A stretch of 64,000 nt of DNA. Source: Psychrobacillus soli. Its GTDB lineage: Bacteria > Bacillota > Bacilli > Bacillales_A > Planococcaceae. This document shows positions 1 to 14,257 of this stretch, piece after piece. Within the stretch, counting starts at the first letter, position 1. The number at the start of each line of letters is the position of its first letter. Both the position numbers and the translations under genes were made by a program. The notes under the pieces are model-generated. The model searched no databases, had not been told where the DNA came from, and was given only the letters and a program-made list of their open reading frames with translations. The stretch covers positions 62,001 to 126,000 of the forward strand of contig NZ_VDGG01000004.1 in assembly GCF_006861775.1 (NCBI RefSeq), given 5' to 3'.

Positions 1-2
1 AT

Positions 3-1055
3 GGTGGTTGTGAGCATGTAGACGTTGTAGAAAATATTGCTCGTGATCGTCTGAAAGAAATTTTCGGAGCAGAACATGCAAACGTACAACCCCATTCAGG
101 TTCACAAGCGAACATGGCGGTTTACATGACTGCTTTACAACCAGGTGACACGATTTTAGGGATGAACTTGTCACATGGTGGGCATTTAACACATGGTTCC
201 CCTGTAAACTTTAGTGGAATTCAATATAACTTTATCGAGTACGGTGTGGATAAAGAAAACGAAACAATCGACTATGAAGATGTTCGTGCAAAAGCATTAG
301 AACATAAACCAAAAATGATCGTTGCTGGAGCAAGTGCATACTCACGAGTAATTGATTTCGCTAAATTCCGTGAAATCGCAGACGAAATTGGAGCATACCT
401 ATTTGTAGACATGGCTCATATTGCAGGATTAGTTGCTGCAGGTCTTCATCCAAATCCAGTGCCACACGCACATTTCGTTACATCAACAACGCATAAAACA
501 TTACGTGGACCACGTGGTGGATTAATCCTTACAACTGAAGAATTCGCGAAGAAAATTGACAAAACAATTTTCCCTGGAATCCAAGGTGGTCCATTAATGC
601 ACGTTATCGCTGCAAAAGCAGTTGCATTTGGAGAAGCACAACAACCTGAATTTAAGGAATACCAAGCACAAGTGATCGCAAATGCTAAGACACTAGCAGA
701 TAGCTTAGTAGCAGAAGGTCTTCGCATCGTATCTGGTGGTACGGATAACCACGTAATGCTAGTAGACGTATCAGCAATTGACTTAACAGGTAAAATTGCA
801 GAACACGTCCTTGACGAAGTTGGAATTACAGTAAACAAAAATACAATTCCATATGAAACACAAAGTCCATTTATTACTTCAGGAGTTCGTCTAGGAACAC
901 CAGCAGTAACTTCTCGTGGATTTAAAGAAGAAGAAATGAAAGAAATCGCTTCGATCATTGCGAAACTTTTGAAAAACCATGAAGACGCAGAAGTGATCCA
1001 AGAAGCAAAAGACAGAGTCGCTGCTTTAACTGATAAACTCCCATTGTATAACTAA
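3..1055 (+). CDS. glyA: Serine hydroxymethyltransferase, 3' part
   Basis: PLP enzyme that interconverts serine and glycine with tetrahydrofolate as one-carbon acceptor; cytoplasmic. The open frame runs in from the window edge: translation from base 3 gives [16 protein letters not shown], the conserved region around residues 65-80 of GlyA, so about 65 N-terminal residues are missing only because the window begins here. About 350 residues are present. The PLP lysine lies in the motif [13 protein letters not shown], preceded by the DMAHIAGL segment that contacts the cofactor. It is followed by upp, the usual Bacillus order. A good intrinsic terminator follows 16 bases after the stop. An internal ATG at 114 is not the start. 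Confidence 0.97.
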   Translation, partial: GGCEHVDVVENIARDRLKEIFGAEHANVQPHSGSQANMAVYMTALQPGDTILGMNLSHGGHLTHGSPVNFSGIQYNFIEYGVDKENETIDYEDVRAKALEHKPKMIVAGASAYSRVIDFAKFREIADEIGAYLFVDMAHIAGLVAAGLHPNPVPHAHFVTSTTHKTLRGPRGGLILTTEEFAKKIDKTIFPGIQGGPLMHVIAAKAVAFGEAQQPEFKEYQAQVIANAKTLADSLVAEGLRIVSGGTDNHVMLVDVSAIDLTGKIAEHVLDEVGITVNKNTIPYETQSPFITSGVRLGTPAVTSRGFKEEEMKEIASIIAKLLKNHEDAEVIQEAKDRVAALTDKLPLYN

Positions 1056-1071
1056 TACAAAATTTGAAAGT

Positions 1072-1106
1072 AGGCTACCTTTTTGGAGAAAGGTAGCTTA
1101 TTTTTT
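1072..1106 (+). terminator. Intrinsic terminator of glyA
   Basis: Nine-base stem AGGCTACCT / AGGTAGCTT with one mismatch, a ten-base loop, then a T-rich run. It starts 17 bases after the glyA stop. Confidence 0.85.
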
Positions 1107-1110
1107 ATGC

Positions 1111-1276
1111 TTTAGGAAATATTTGTAGTTAATGCGTCACAGTCATAGGCGTCTCACTTCAAGTAAACTTGCTATTTTAAGAATTGATTGCTTTCATCGG
1201 CAAATTGGTTGCTCTCAGTACTGGTTTGGTTGCTTTCGGAATAGAATTGATTGCTTTCCATGACCGATTGGTTGCC
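1111..1276. repeat. Direct repeat copy 1 (about 165 bp) carrying 21-bp-period array A1
   Basis: This stretch is repeated nearly exactly at 1474-1640. It contains units TTGATTGCT/TTGGTTGCT at 1184, 1205, 1226, 1247 and 1268, with a final TGGTTTCC unit at about 1289; each is exactly 21 bp after the previous one. The bases between cores differ from unit to unit. No coding capacity with a plausible ribosome binding site was seen. Confidence 0.9.
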
Positions 1277-1297
1277 CTAATCCATTTACTGGTTTCC

Positions 1298-1473
1298 GTG
1301 CGGCGGTGAAGGCTCATCGCTCACCCCACGGAAAGCGTCCGCCCTGCAGCGGAAATCCCAGCGGATACTTCATTTAGCTCATTAAGGTGCAGTATCTCTA
1401 TTATGTTCGACATTCCATTCATCGTTTCCGCTTGCCATATAGGTTAGAGACAGTCGCTTGCGCTTTTTTTGCG
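1298..1473. other. GC-richer spacer between the two direct repeats
   Basis: Contains a GC-rich patch (about 1298-1360) with CGGAAAGCGTCCGCC and CAGCGGAAATCC. From memory this resembles a dispersed intergenic sequence found in many Bacillaceae and Planococcaceae. No gene was seen. The family assignment is uncertain. Confidence 0.4.
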
Positions 1474-1660
1474 TTTAAGGAAATATTTGGAGTTAATGCG
1501 TCACAGTCATAGGCGTCTCACTTCAAGTAAACTTGCTATTTTAAGAATTGATTGCTTTCATCGGCAAATTGGTTGCTCTCAGTACTGGTTTGGTTGCTTT
1601 CGGAATAGAATTGATTGCTTTCCATGACCGATTGGTTGCTCTTAGCCATATTCTGGATTA
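1474..1660. repeat. Direct repeat copy 2 with 21-bp-period array A2
   Basis: Second copy of the 1111-1276 segment, offset by about 364 bp. Array units TTGATTGCT/TTGGTTGCT start at 1548 and recur every 21 bp up to 1632. After the last unit the flank reads CTTAGCCATATTCTGGATTA, very similar to the flank of the arrays near 41.2 and 41.46 kb. The rest of the gap up to 1880 holds no gene that I can support. Confidence 0.9.
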
Positions 1661-1880
1661 CTAACAATGAAAAGCTGCATCGTATTAGGATTTAAAACGG
1701 TGGTGCCGATAACCTCATACTTTATTCAGTGTAGATATTAATGTAGTCAGCAAATTCCCTTGATTGGAACGGAAAGTGCAGGCTTGAAGTGGACACTAAT
1801 TCGAACTTTTTATTTCAGTTTTGCGGTCAAGAATTTTATTTTTACAAACCAATGACGTCCGGGTAAATAGACGAAATATT

Positions 1881-1919
1881 AAAACGTAGGATTAGTAGTA
1901 TGTTTCCTGCGTTTTTTGT
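1881..1919 (+). terminator. Hairpin plus T-run just upstream of upp
   Basis: AAAACGTAGGA pairs with TCCTGCGTTTT (one internal mismatch), followed by TTTTTT. A TATAAT sequence lies immediately after at 1920-1925, about 40 bases before the upp start. The hairpin either insulates upp or acts as a leader attenuator. I could not find a convincing -35 for the TATAAT. Confidence 0.55.
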
Positions 1920-1964
1920 TATAATTAATAGAATTTCAAATAAAACCACGAAGGAGATAAAAAT

Positions 1965-2594
1965 ATGCCAAAAGTATTCGTATTTGATCACCCCCTTATT
2001 CAACACAAACTCACATATATCCGCAACATTGAAACGGGAACAAAAGAATTCCGTGAACTTGTGGATGAAGTGGCTACACTAATGGCCTTTGAAATCACAC
2101 GCGATTTGCCATTAGAAGAAACAGAAGTGGAAACACCAGTACAAATGACAAAATCTAAAGTGTTAGCTGGAAAGAAAATTGGAATCGTTCCAATACTACG
2201 TGCTGGAATTGGGATGGTTGACGGTATTTTAAAATTAATTCCTGCTGCAAAAGTTGGGCATGTCGGACTATACAGAGATCCGAAAACGCTACAACCCGTT
2301 GAATATTACGTGAAGCTTCCAGCAGATGTTGCAGAACGTGATTTCATATTAGTAGATCCAATGCTTGCAACGGGTGGATCTGCGATAGAGGCAGTTAATT
2401 CCCTTAAAACTCGCGGTGCAACTAGCATTAAGTTTATGTGTTTAATCGCAGCTCCAGAAGGTGTAGAAGCATTACAAAAAGCACATCCGGATGTAGATAT
2501 TTATATAGCGGCGCTTGATGAAAAATTAAATGATCATGGTTATATCGTCCCAGGACTAGGTGACGCTGGTGACCGTTTGTTCGGTACAAAGTAA
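1965..2594 (+). CDS. upp: Uracil phosphoribosyltransferase
   Basis: Pyrimidine salvage enzyme that makes UMP from uracil and PRPP; cytoplasmic. Its 209 residues match the usual family length. The PRPP-binding loop [10 protein letters not shown] sits near residue 131, and the uracil-binding region near the C-terminus contains [12 protein letters not shown]. The ATG at 1965 follows an AAGGAG ribosome binding site at 1951-1956. The position between glyA and the ATP synthase operon is the normal Bacillales arrangement. Confidence 0.97.
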   Translation: MPKVFVFDHPLIQHKLTYIRNIETGTKEFRELVDEVATLMAFEITRDLPLEETEVETPVQMTKSKVLAGKKIGIVPILRAGIGMVDGILKLIPAAKVGHVGLYRDPKTLQPVEYYVKLPADVAERDFILVDPMLATGGSAIEAVNSLKTRGATSIKFMCLIAAPEGVEALQKAHPDVDIYIAALDEKLNDHGYIVPGLGDAGDRLFGTK

Positions 2595-2730
2595 TAACCT
2601 GCACTTTTGTATGTGAAACTGGAGACATAAAAAAAAAGCGTTTGACAATCATAGAATAAACGCAATTCTCTTAAATTTGTCAATACGATGTCAATTTAAA
2701 TCTATTTGTGAAGTATTTCACTCTTAGCAA

Positions 2731-2759
2731 TTGACATCAAATTGGCCCTATTGTATGCT
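2731..2759 (+). promoter_or_regulatory. Sigma-A promoter of the ATP synthase operon
   Basis: TTGACA at 2731-2736, a 17-base spacer, then TATGCT at 2754-2759, about 110 bases before the first gene of the operon. It is the best vegetative promoter in the 270-base gap after upp. The rest of that gap holds no gene. Confidence 0.8.
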
Positions 2760-2867
2760 TACAAAGGATATCAATGATAGGGGTTTCATGCTTGAAACAC
2801 CTATCGCATCAACTTTCTACTAGATTCGCAGTTTTTACTTAATAAGGAAAAACGTGAGGATTCATTT

Positions 2868-3086
2868 ATGCGTCAGACAAGACGTCCGTTACAAGGGATA
2901 GCATTATATTCGGCGATTCTCTCACAGCTTGTAGGTTCTATTTTAATAGGCACATTCACAGGAATGTGGATGGATAAAACTTATGGAACCACTTCAGTTT
3001 TTTTAGTAATATGTCTGCTACTTGGCCTTTTGGTCGGCGTAATGGCACTTATTACTACCATTCGAAAATATGATTCAGGAGACTAA
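2868..3086 (+). CDS. atpZ: AtpZ/AtpI-family small membrane protein
   Basis: A 72-residue protein with two predicted membrane helices (about residues 12-34 and 42-63), first in the ATP synthase operon. Its N-terminus is short and basic, and GxxxGxWxD-like spacing follows the first helix, as in AtpZ/AtpI-family proteins. AtpI/AtpZ are thought to help c-ring assembly or magnesium handling for the ATP synthase. Preceded by GTGAGG. The subfamily name is an inference from position and size. Confidence 0.75.
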   Translation: MRQTRRPLQGIALYSAILSQLVGSILIGTFTGMWMDKTYGTTSVFLVICLLLGLLVGVMALITTIRKYDSGD

Positions 3087-3092
3087 AGAACA

Positions 3093-3464
3093 ATGCTAGA
3101 AATGCAACGTATTTTTACGAAGCAGAAAAAATACATATTTTTTTTGCTAGCAGTATGTGCGCTAGGTTGGGGATTCACCCCTTATTCGACAATTTTTGCA
3201 GGCTTAGCACTAGGTTCGTTATTTGGTCTGTATAATTTCTGGATTCTAACTCGTAGAATGGAGAAATTTGATCGTGTGTTATCTGGTGAAAAAGGACGAG
3301 CAGGTTTAGGCACAGCAATCCGATTTGCATCAGGTGTTGCTGCCGTAGCAATTGCACTTGCCCTTCCAGAATATATTCATCTTATTAGCACAGTTATCGG
3401 TTTAATGATTCCCTATGTTCTGCTTGTTGTAGAACGTATTATGTTTCATGCAAGAAATCAGTAA
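3093..3464 (+). CDS. atpI: ATP synthase subunit I
   Basis: A 123-residue membrane protein with four predicted helices, located between atpZ and atpB. It matches the ATP synthase I family (LxxGxxFGLYNFWILTRRMEKF segment after the second helix). The family is associated with assembly of the c-subunit ring and is not part of the final complex. It starts six bases after the upstream stop, so the two genes are translationally close. Confidence 0.85.
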   Translation: MLEMQRIFTKQKKYIFFLLAVCALGWGFTPYSTIFAGLALGSLFGLYNFWILTRRMEKFDRVLSGEKGRAGLGTAIRFASGVAAVAIALALPEYIHLISTVIGLMIPYVLLVVERIMFHARNQ

Positions 3465-3490
3465 TGAGTATGTGAAAGAGAGGTGAATGA

Positions 3491-4204
<714 letters not shown>

Positions 4205-4269
4205 TATAACTGCTTAAAATTTAAGCAGAAATAAATAAAAACAAAACAACATTCCAAGGAGGAAATTAA

Positions 4270-4497
<228 letters not shown>

Positions 4498-4626
4498 TAA
4501 ACATAGACAAGTCTATAATGGCGGAAACTTATCCGCCATTCTCTTTATGAATTAGAAAACAATGATCAAATGTTTACATTATAGAAGCAAGATCTCTTAA
4601 TAGCGTTTGAAAGGAGTGAAACAATC

Positions 4627-5148
4627 GTGTCTTTTGATTACCTTATCCTTGGTGCTGGTGGTGCCGGGTTAAACATTTGGGATATCATCGCTACACTATT
4701 CTTCTTCTTATTACTTATGGCTCTATTGAAGAAAGTAGCATGGGGTCCACTTATGGGGATTATGACTCAACGTGAAGAGTTAATCGCAAGTGAAATCCAA
4801 GCAGCTGAAAATAGCCGCGGGGAATCACAGCGTTTACTTGAAGAACAACGTGACTTACTAAAAGAAGCACGTACGGAAGCATTAGCGATTGTAGAAAATG
4901 CGAAGAAACAAGGCGAAGCATCTCGTGAAGATATTATCACGACAGCTCGTTCTGAAGCAGCGCGTTTGAAAGAATCTGCTATCCGTGAAATCGATACAGA
5001 AAAAGAAAGAGCGATTGCGGCAGTACGACAAGAAGTAGTTTCACTTTCTGTACTTGCAGCGTCGAAAGTTCTTGAAAAAGAAGTTTCGGAAGAAGATAAT
5101 CGTGCGCTAATCGAGGCAACGATTGCGAAGGCAGGCGAAGTTAATTGA
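4627..5148 (+). CDS. atpF: ATP synthase Fo subunit b
   Basis: Peripheral stalk subunit: an N-terminal membrane helix (about residues 16-37) followed by a long charged helix rich in Glu, Ala, Arg and Lys. Its 173 residues are typical of Bacillus. GTG start at 4627 after GAAAGGAGTGA. The stop overlaps the start of atpH (TTGA), indicating coupled translation of b and delta, which form the stator together. Confidence 0.96.
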   Translation: MSFDYLILGAGGAGLNIWDIIATLFFFLLLMALLKKVAWGPLMGIMTQREELIASEIQAAENSRGESQRLLEEQRDLLKEARTEALAIVENAKKQGEASREDIITTARSEAARLKESAIREIDTEKERAIAAVRQEVVSLSVLAASKVLEKEVSEEDNRALIEATIAKAGEVN

Positions 5149-5681
5149 GTAACTCAACTGCTGCAAAAAGATACGCAATCGCTTTATTCGAACTAGCACA
5201 ACAAAAAAACGAACTTCCATCTGTAGAAAATGATTTACGTGAACTTAAACTTGTTTGGAATGGCAATAAAGACGTGAAGACATTATTCACTTCTCCTAAA
5301 CTGTCTCTAGATAAGAAAAAATCGTTAATTCGTGACATTTTCTCTGAGGCTAATCCAATCGTTATCAACACACTTCTAGTGCTTATTGATAAGAAAAGAT
5401 TAGATGAAGTATCAGATATTATTACTGAATTTATGGCACTTTCGAACGAAGCTCAAGGTATTGCAGACGCGAAAGTATATACTACACGTGAGTTAACAGA
5501 AGAAGAGCGTGCAAACGTTTCAGCTGTATTTGCGAAAAATGTAGGAAAACAATCATTACGTATTCAAAACATTGTAGATCCATCTATTATTGGTGGAATG
5601 CGCATACAAATCGGAAACCGCATTTACGACAGCAGTCTTAGCACGAAGCTAGACCGTTTAAAACGTAATTTGATCGGTTAA
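5145..5681 (+). CDS. atpH: ATP synthase F1 subunit delta
   Basis: Links the b stalk to the top of the alpha3beta3 head. 178 residues. The N-terminus [16 protein letters not shown] and the C-terminal segment [25 protein letters not shown] are characteristic. The start is a TTG at 5145 that overlaps the atpF stop by four bases, so translation probably depends on ribosomes finishing atpF. Confidence 0.96.
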   Translation: MSNSTAAKRYAIALFELAQQKNELPSVENDLRELKLVWNGNKDVKTLFTSPKLSLDKKKSLIRDIFSEANPIVINTLLVLIDKKRLDEVSDIITEFMALSNEAQGIADAKVYTTRELTEEERANVSAVFAKNVGKQSLRIQNIVDPSIIGGMRIQIGNRIYDSSLSTKLDRLKRNLIG

Positions 5682-5696
5682 TATTATGAATTTTGA

Positions 5697-7217
<1,521 letters not shown>

Positions 7218-7247
7218 TTCTAAAGTCTAAGTGAAAAAAAACGATAA

Positions 7248-9574
<2,327 letters not shown>

Positions 9575-9577
9575 TAA

Positions 9578-10003
<426 letters not shown>

Positions 10004-10024
10004 CTATAATTTAGTAATATGGAA

Positions 10025-10053
10025 CGGGCAGAACTAGTTCTGCTCGTTTTTTT
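10025..10053 (+). terminator. Intrinsic terminator of the atp operon
   Basis: Near-perfect inverted repeat CGGGCAGAACT / AGTTCTGCTCG followed by seven T. Confidence 0.93.
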
Positions 10054-10085
10054 CTTGAGTTGTGAAAAATGGAGGACGATGAAAA

Positions 10086-10322
10086 ATGGATTTATTAAAT
10101 AGCGAACAAGCAGTAATTGCGATTTTAGCAAATATTTTTTTTATCGGCATTTCTTTTTATGCATTACAGGCACTCATGGTGGACAGAATAATTAAAAAGA
10201 ATCATGTGTTTCAAGCACAACTTTTATTTATTTTGACTAGCATAACAATTGGTTCTTCTGTAGCAAATTTTTTCTTAAACCTCACTGCCTGGTCGGACCA
10301 ATTACAGTTTTTATTTAACTAA
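10086..10322 (+). CDS. ywzB: DUF1146 membrane protein (YwzB-like)
   Basis: A 78-residue protein with two predicted membrane helices (about residues 9-30 and 44-65). Sequence style and its position between atpC and murAA match YwzB (DUF1146) of Bacillus. Function unknown. TGGAGGACGA precedes the ATG at 10086. Confidence 0.8.
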   Translation: MDLLNSEQAVIAILANIFFIGISFYALQALMVDRIIKKNHVFQAQLLFILTSITIGSSVANFFLNLTAWSDQLQFLFN

Positions 10323-10333
10323 ATCAGATCCTA

Positions 10334-10371
10334 TATGCTCATGCAAATAATGGATAAGTTTGTATGAGCAT
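10334..10371. other. Hairpin in the 320-base gap before murAA
   Basis: ATGCTCATGCAAA pairs with TTTGTATGAGCAT across a 12-base loop, with one mismatch and no following T-run. A short in-frame stretch after it (about 10361-10505) has no credible start. The Bacillus ywmB gene expected here is not recognisable. Otherwise I see only AT-rich promoter-like sequence in 10372-10646. Confidence 0.5.
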
Positions 10372-10646
10372 GTAGAATCTGCACGTATTTCCTGGGAAAT
10401 ATTATGTCGAAAAGGTTTTGTACGAAGCTTTACGGGGTACTTAAAATTATCTACACGAAAAGCCTGGGTATTACGTATAATAGAACAAGAAAATATACTG
10501 AAATAGACATTGAAAATAGTGTTTTTGATGCTTGTATATAGTCGAATTACGTTGTATGATGAATATTGTTTTGAATACCTAAATATGACATCATACATAT
10601 TTCTTTTATATAAAGCAAATGAGGATAAGAACGCGGAGGGAACGAA

Positions 10647-11942
10647 GTGGATAAAATCGTTGTTAAAGGTGGCCAAACGTTAAACGGGAAAGTTCGAGTA
10701 GAAGGTGCAAAAAATGCTGTCCTACCAGTACTTGCAGCTGCATTGCTCGCGACAAACGGGAAAAACGTTATTAAAGATGTACCAACACTTGCAGATGTTT
10801 TGACAATAAACGAGGTTTTAAAAAGTTTAAATACAGAAGTAATATATAATCCTGAGAAAAACGAAGTGATTATTGATTCACAAAAGAAACTTTCGAGTGA
10901 AGCTCAATTTGAGTATGTGCGTAAAATGCGTGCTTCTATTCTTGTAATGGGGCCAATTTTAGCGCGCAATGGATTTGCTCGCGTTGCACTACCTGGTGGT
11001 TGCGCGATTGGATCACGTCCAATTGACCAACATTTAAAAGGTTTTGAAGCAATGGGTGCTGAAATTTCTTTCGGTAATGGATTTGTAGAGGCAAAAACAA
11101 ACGGTCGTTTACAAGGTGCCAAAATTTATCTAGATGTACCAAGCGTTGGTGCAACTGAAAACATTATGACAGCTGCGGCACTTGCGGTAGGTACAACAGT
11201 TATTGAAAACGCTGCAAAAGAACCGGAAATTGTCGATTTAGCTAACTTCATTAACGAAATGGGTGGAAATGTGCGTGGTGCTGGTACAGACACTATTCGT
11301 ATTGAAGGTGTTGCGGAACTTCACGGTACAGAGCATCATATCATCCCGGATCGAATTGAAGCAGGTACATTTATGGTAGCTGCAGCTATTACAAGAGGTA
11401 ATGTAATTATCGAAAATGCTGTTCCAGAACATATGACTGCGCTTATTTCCAAAATGCAAGAAATGGGTGTGGAAATTAAAGAAGAGGAACAGGGCCTTCG
11501 TGTGAAAGCTAGTGGCGATTTAAAATCTGTAGATATTAAAACAATGCCACATCCTGGTTTCCCAACTGATATGCAATCACAAATGATGGCATTGATGATG
11601 ACAGCACATGGTACTGGTATCATTACAGAAACCGTTTTTGAAAATCGTTTCATGCATGTGGAAGAATTCCGACGCATGAATGGCAATATGAAAATTGAAG
11701 GGCGCTCCGTTATTATGGAGTCACCATCTAATCTACAAGGCGCAGAAGTTGGTGCAACTGACTTACGTGCAGCAGCAGCATTAATCATCGCTGGCTTAGT
11801 TGCTGAAGGTATTACTCGTGTAACTGAACTTTATCATTTAGATCGCGGTTATGTGGACTTCGACAAAAAGCTCGCAGCACTTGGTGCAGACATTGAACGT
11901 ATCGGTACCGAAAGACCTGAAAAAGCAGTACAATTCGTATAA
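10647..11942 (+). CDS. murAA: UDP-N-acetylglucosamine 1-carboxyvinyltransferase
   Basis: First committed step of peptidoglycan synthesis: transfers enolpyruvate from PEP to UDP-GlcNAc in the cytoplasm; the target of fosfomycin. 431 residues. The catalytic cysteine is in [15 protein letters not shown], and the KNAVLP substrate-binding motif is near the N-terminus. GTG start at 10647 after GCGGAGGG. Its position downstream of the atp operon and upstream of spoIID matches Bacillus murAA rather than murAB. Confidence 0.96.
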   Translation: MDKIVVKGGQTLNGKVRVEGAKNAVLPVLAAALLATNGKNVIKDVPTLADVLTINEVLKSLNTEVIYNPEKNEVIIDSQKKLSSEAQFEYVRKMRASILVMGPILARNGFARVALPGGCAIGSRPIDQHLKGFEAMGAEISFGNGFVEAKTNGRLQGAKIYLDVPSVGATENIMTAAALAVGTTVIENAAKEPEIVDLANFINEMGGNVRGAGTDTIRIEGVAELHGTEHHIIPDRIEAGTFMVAAAITRGNVIIENAVPEHMTALISKMQEMGVEIKEEEQGLRVKASGDLKSVDIKTMPHPGFPTDMQSQMMALMMTAHGTGIITETVFENRFMHVEEFRRMNGNMKIEGRSVIMESPSNLQGAEVGATDLRAAAALIIAGLVAEGITRVTELYHLDRGYVDFDKKLAALGADIERIGTERPEKAVQFV

Positions 11943-11952
11943 TATAATATGT

Positions 11953-11988
11953 AAAGCACTGTACATGTATTCGTGTATAGTGCTTTTT
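11953..11988 (+). terminator. Intrinsic terminator of murAA
   Basis: AAAGCACTGTACA pairs with TGTATAGTGCTTT (small mismatches), followed by T5. The 21-bp-period array begins immediately after it. Confidence 0.85.
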
Positions 11989-11992
11989 GTGT

Positions 11993-12950
11993 TTGGTTGC
12001 TCTTGTTGGTGAACTGGTTGCTTAGCGAGGGAGATTGGTTGCTTATGACCACGAACTAGTTGCTTTCACAGTGGGATTGGTTTCCCTTTGCCACTTTTTA
12101 GTAGGCGAGAGCTCCCATTTCGGAGACGTAGCGGAATTGCAGTCGCCATTTGTAGTTGGTTGCTCTCGCCAGGGAACTGGTTGCTTAGCGAGAGGGATTG
12201 GTTGCTTACGACTGCGAATTAGTTGCTTTCACAGTGGGATTGGTTTCCCTTTGCCACTTTTTAGTAGGCGAGAGCCCCCAATTCGGAGGCGTAGCTGAAT
12301 TGCAGTCATTATTTGTAGTTGGTTGCTCTCGTCAGGGAACTGGTTGCTTAGCGAGAGGGATTGGTTGCTTATGACCACGAACTAGTTGCTTCCAAAGTCA
12401 TTTTAGTTGCGCATTGCCAATTACTAGTAGTCGAGAGCTCCCATTTAGGAGGCGTAGCAGAATTGCAGTCGTCATTTGTAGTTGGTTGCTCTCGCCAGGG
12501 AACTGGTTGCTTAGCGCGGGAAATTGGTTGCTTTCACCTGCGAATTAGTTGCTTCCACAGTGAGATTGGTTTCCCTTTGCCACTTTTTAGTAGGCGAGAG
12601 CTCCCAATTAGGAGGAGTAGCTGAAATTGCAGTCATTATTTGTAGTTGGTTGCTCTCGCCAGGGAACTGGTTGCTTAGCGAGAGGGATTGGTTGCTTACG
12701 ACTGCGAATTAGTTGCTTTCACGGTGGGATTGGTTTCCCTTTTCCACTTTTTAGTAGGCGAGAGCCCCCCATTCGGAGGCGTAGCTGAATTGCATTCGTC
12801 ATTTGTAGTTGGTTGCTCTCACCAGGGAACTGGTTGCTTAGAGAAGGAGATTGGTTGCTTTCGACCGCGAATTGGTTGCTTCTATAGTCGATTTAGTGTC
12901 CCTTTGCCAATTACTAGTAGGCGAGAGTCCCCATTTCGGAGGCAAAGCTA
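11993..12950. repeat. Array B: six 163/164-bp tandem super-units made of 21-bp units
   Basis: The landmark GTAGGCGAGA (or GTAGTCGAGA) recurs at 12101, 12264, 12427, 12590, 12754 and 12918: spacings of 163, 163, 163, 164 and 164. Each super-unit holds about five 21-bp units with core TTGGTTGCT (on the minus strand AGCAACCAA), the last being TTGGTTTCCCT, plus about 58 bases of linker. Because 163 is not a multiple of three, the open frames inside it shift from unit to unit, which argues against coding. The array ends about 20 bases from the stop of the adjacent NERD gene. Confidence 0.95.
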
Positions 12951-12971
12951 TTTTATTTCCCCTAGTACACA

Positions 12972-13919
12972 TTATTTATCAAATTTCATACTATATTTTC
13001 TGCTTCGGGATTGTCCAGTTTTGATTAGCATAGGATTGTTTAATATTTTTGTTGCTTCATACTTATTGTTTAGCTGTAAAAATTGTTGACATTCTTGGTT
13101 AGATATTGTGCTTTTATAGACGAGAAAGTAATCTCTTAGTGCGGCTTCATGTGCGTGGCGATGAGAGGATCTGCATCTTGGGCAATACCAATTTCGAATC
13201 ACTTTTTTCATTCCAATTAATCCGCAGTGCACACATTCGACACCTTTTCGAAGTGAGTTGGGATCAATACCAAAATGATTGGTCAATGGAAATGGCTGAA
13301 AATCGATACTTTCTTTTAGAAGAAAATATTTTAAGCTTTCTAACTGTGCATCTGTTAGAATACAAGCGTTAGCTGGGATATTTCGTATATAAGGTTTGAT
13401 TCCTCTTCGGAATACTATAGTTTTATTTTTTGGGGGGTCTTTAATAATGCTTGAAGAAAAGGCGAAAGCGACGGCACTAAAGATAGGCAATGAAATATGA
13501 TTTGCTTGAAATAATCGTTTCAATTGGGATTGGTAGTCTTCTGATTGAAGGAATGGATTGTCAAATGCATGTGTTTCGTTTGTTGCCAACGTTCTAATCA
13601 TTTGCTGGTCTGTAAATGTAATTTCGCCTTTAATATTTTTCACTTCTAAAATTAACGCATAGTACTGAGTAATGATTAGTATATCCATTTGAAAAAGAGT
13701 TTCGGAATACAATAAAATATTATGAAAAGCGTAAAATTTATAAGGCAAATCCAATTGCTCAATTACTTTCATCACGGCTTCTTCTCCGATATTACCAGCC
13801 ACTTTTTGATAGTATTCTTCTTGTATTTTAGAAAATTTCAAATCATTTTTAGGCATTCTTTTATATAGAGCATGCAAAGCTTCTACATATAGGGAAGCCG
13901 AATATTTTTTGATTATCAT
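12972..13919 (-). CDS. NERD-domain protein with C-terminal zinc ribbon (NERD-1)
   Basis: A 315-residue protein of unknown function. The N-terminal part matches the nuclease-related NERD domain: GEE at 45-47, Asp79 in QMDILI, and Glu92-Val-Lys94 in LEVKN form the D...ExK pattern of PD-(D/E)xK nucleases. A zinc ribbon follows (Cys229-x2-Cys232 and Cys246-x2-Cys249), then a C-terminal helical segment that could be a helix-turn-helix. No membrane helix or signal peptide. The start is the second of two adjacent ATGs after GAGGTG; an in-frame upstream ATG at 13946 precedes that ribosome binding site. The gene is bracketed by 21-bp arrays B (3' side) and C (5' side). A homologue lies at 46112-47080. 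Nuclease activity and DNA binding are inferences. Confidence 0.85.
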   Translation of the reverse strand: MIIKKYSASLYVEALHALYKRMPKNDLKFSKIQEEYYQKVAGNIGEEAVMKVIEQLDLPYKFYAFHNILLYSETLFQMDILIITQYYALILEVKNIKGEITFTDQQMIRTLATNETHAFDNPFLQSEDYQSQLKRLFQANHISLPIFSAVAFAFSSSIIKDPPKNKTIVFRRGIKPYIRNIPANACILTDAQLESLKYFLLKESIDFQPFPLTNHFGIDPNSLRKGVECVHCGLIGMKKVIRNWYCPRCRSSHRHAHEAALRDYFLVYKSTISNQECQQFLQLNNKYEATKILNNPMLIKTGQSRSRKYSMKFDK

Positions 13920-14076
13920 CATATCACCTCGCAAGTAGCTTAGCATAATCTACATGAAAACTAGAAATGCCAGAAATAGCGTTTTAGTATTAGTTTTTGC
14001 AAGGAAAGTAAGTGGAAATTGCATTTTGGCTTGAAATAAAGCATCAAAAATCAATTTTGCTATAATTTTTATTAGG

Positions 14077-14163
14077 TTGGTTGCTTTCATACATACGACG
14101 GAACTGGTTGCTTTCGGCTTACAAACAGTTGCTCTCCCGACTCATTTGGTTTCCCTTAGCTAT
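14077..14163. repeat. Array C: short 21-bp-period array upstream of NERD-1
   Basis: Cores TTGGTTGCT at 14077, CTGGTTGCT at 14104, CAGTTGCT near 14126 and a terminal TTGGTTTCCCTTAGC near 14146. Spacing is 27 and then 21 bp. The orientation matches array B on the other side of the NERD gene. The stretch 13947-14076 is AT-rich with no gene. Confidence 0.85.
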
Positions 14164-14257
14164 ATTTCGTTAAATGCTGGATAATAATTCCACTCCACTC
14201 TTGCTGTTCCAAAAAAATCTACTCATGAGAACTCCCTCCCTAGCATATAGTTGTCCC

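Noticed and set aside
1298-1473. Insertion sequence between the two 165-bp repeats
   Set aside because: No transposase frame and no terminal inverted repeats; the spacing repeats are better explained by duplication.
10311-10676. 121-codon minus-strand frame upstream of murAA
   Set aside because: Antisense to the murAA start and leader, no ribosome binding site, no family likeness.
11993-12950. CRISPR array
   Set aside because: The conserved core is only about 9-10 bases and the unit 21 bp; no 25-40-bp repeats with unique spacers and no cas genes in the window.
12035-13089. Several 60-130-codon plus-strand frames in array B
   Set aside because: They restart in every 163-bp super-unit in shifted frames, overlap the NERD gene antisense at the end, and lack ribosome binding sites.
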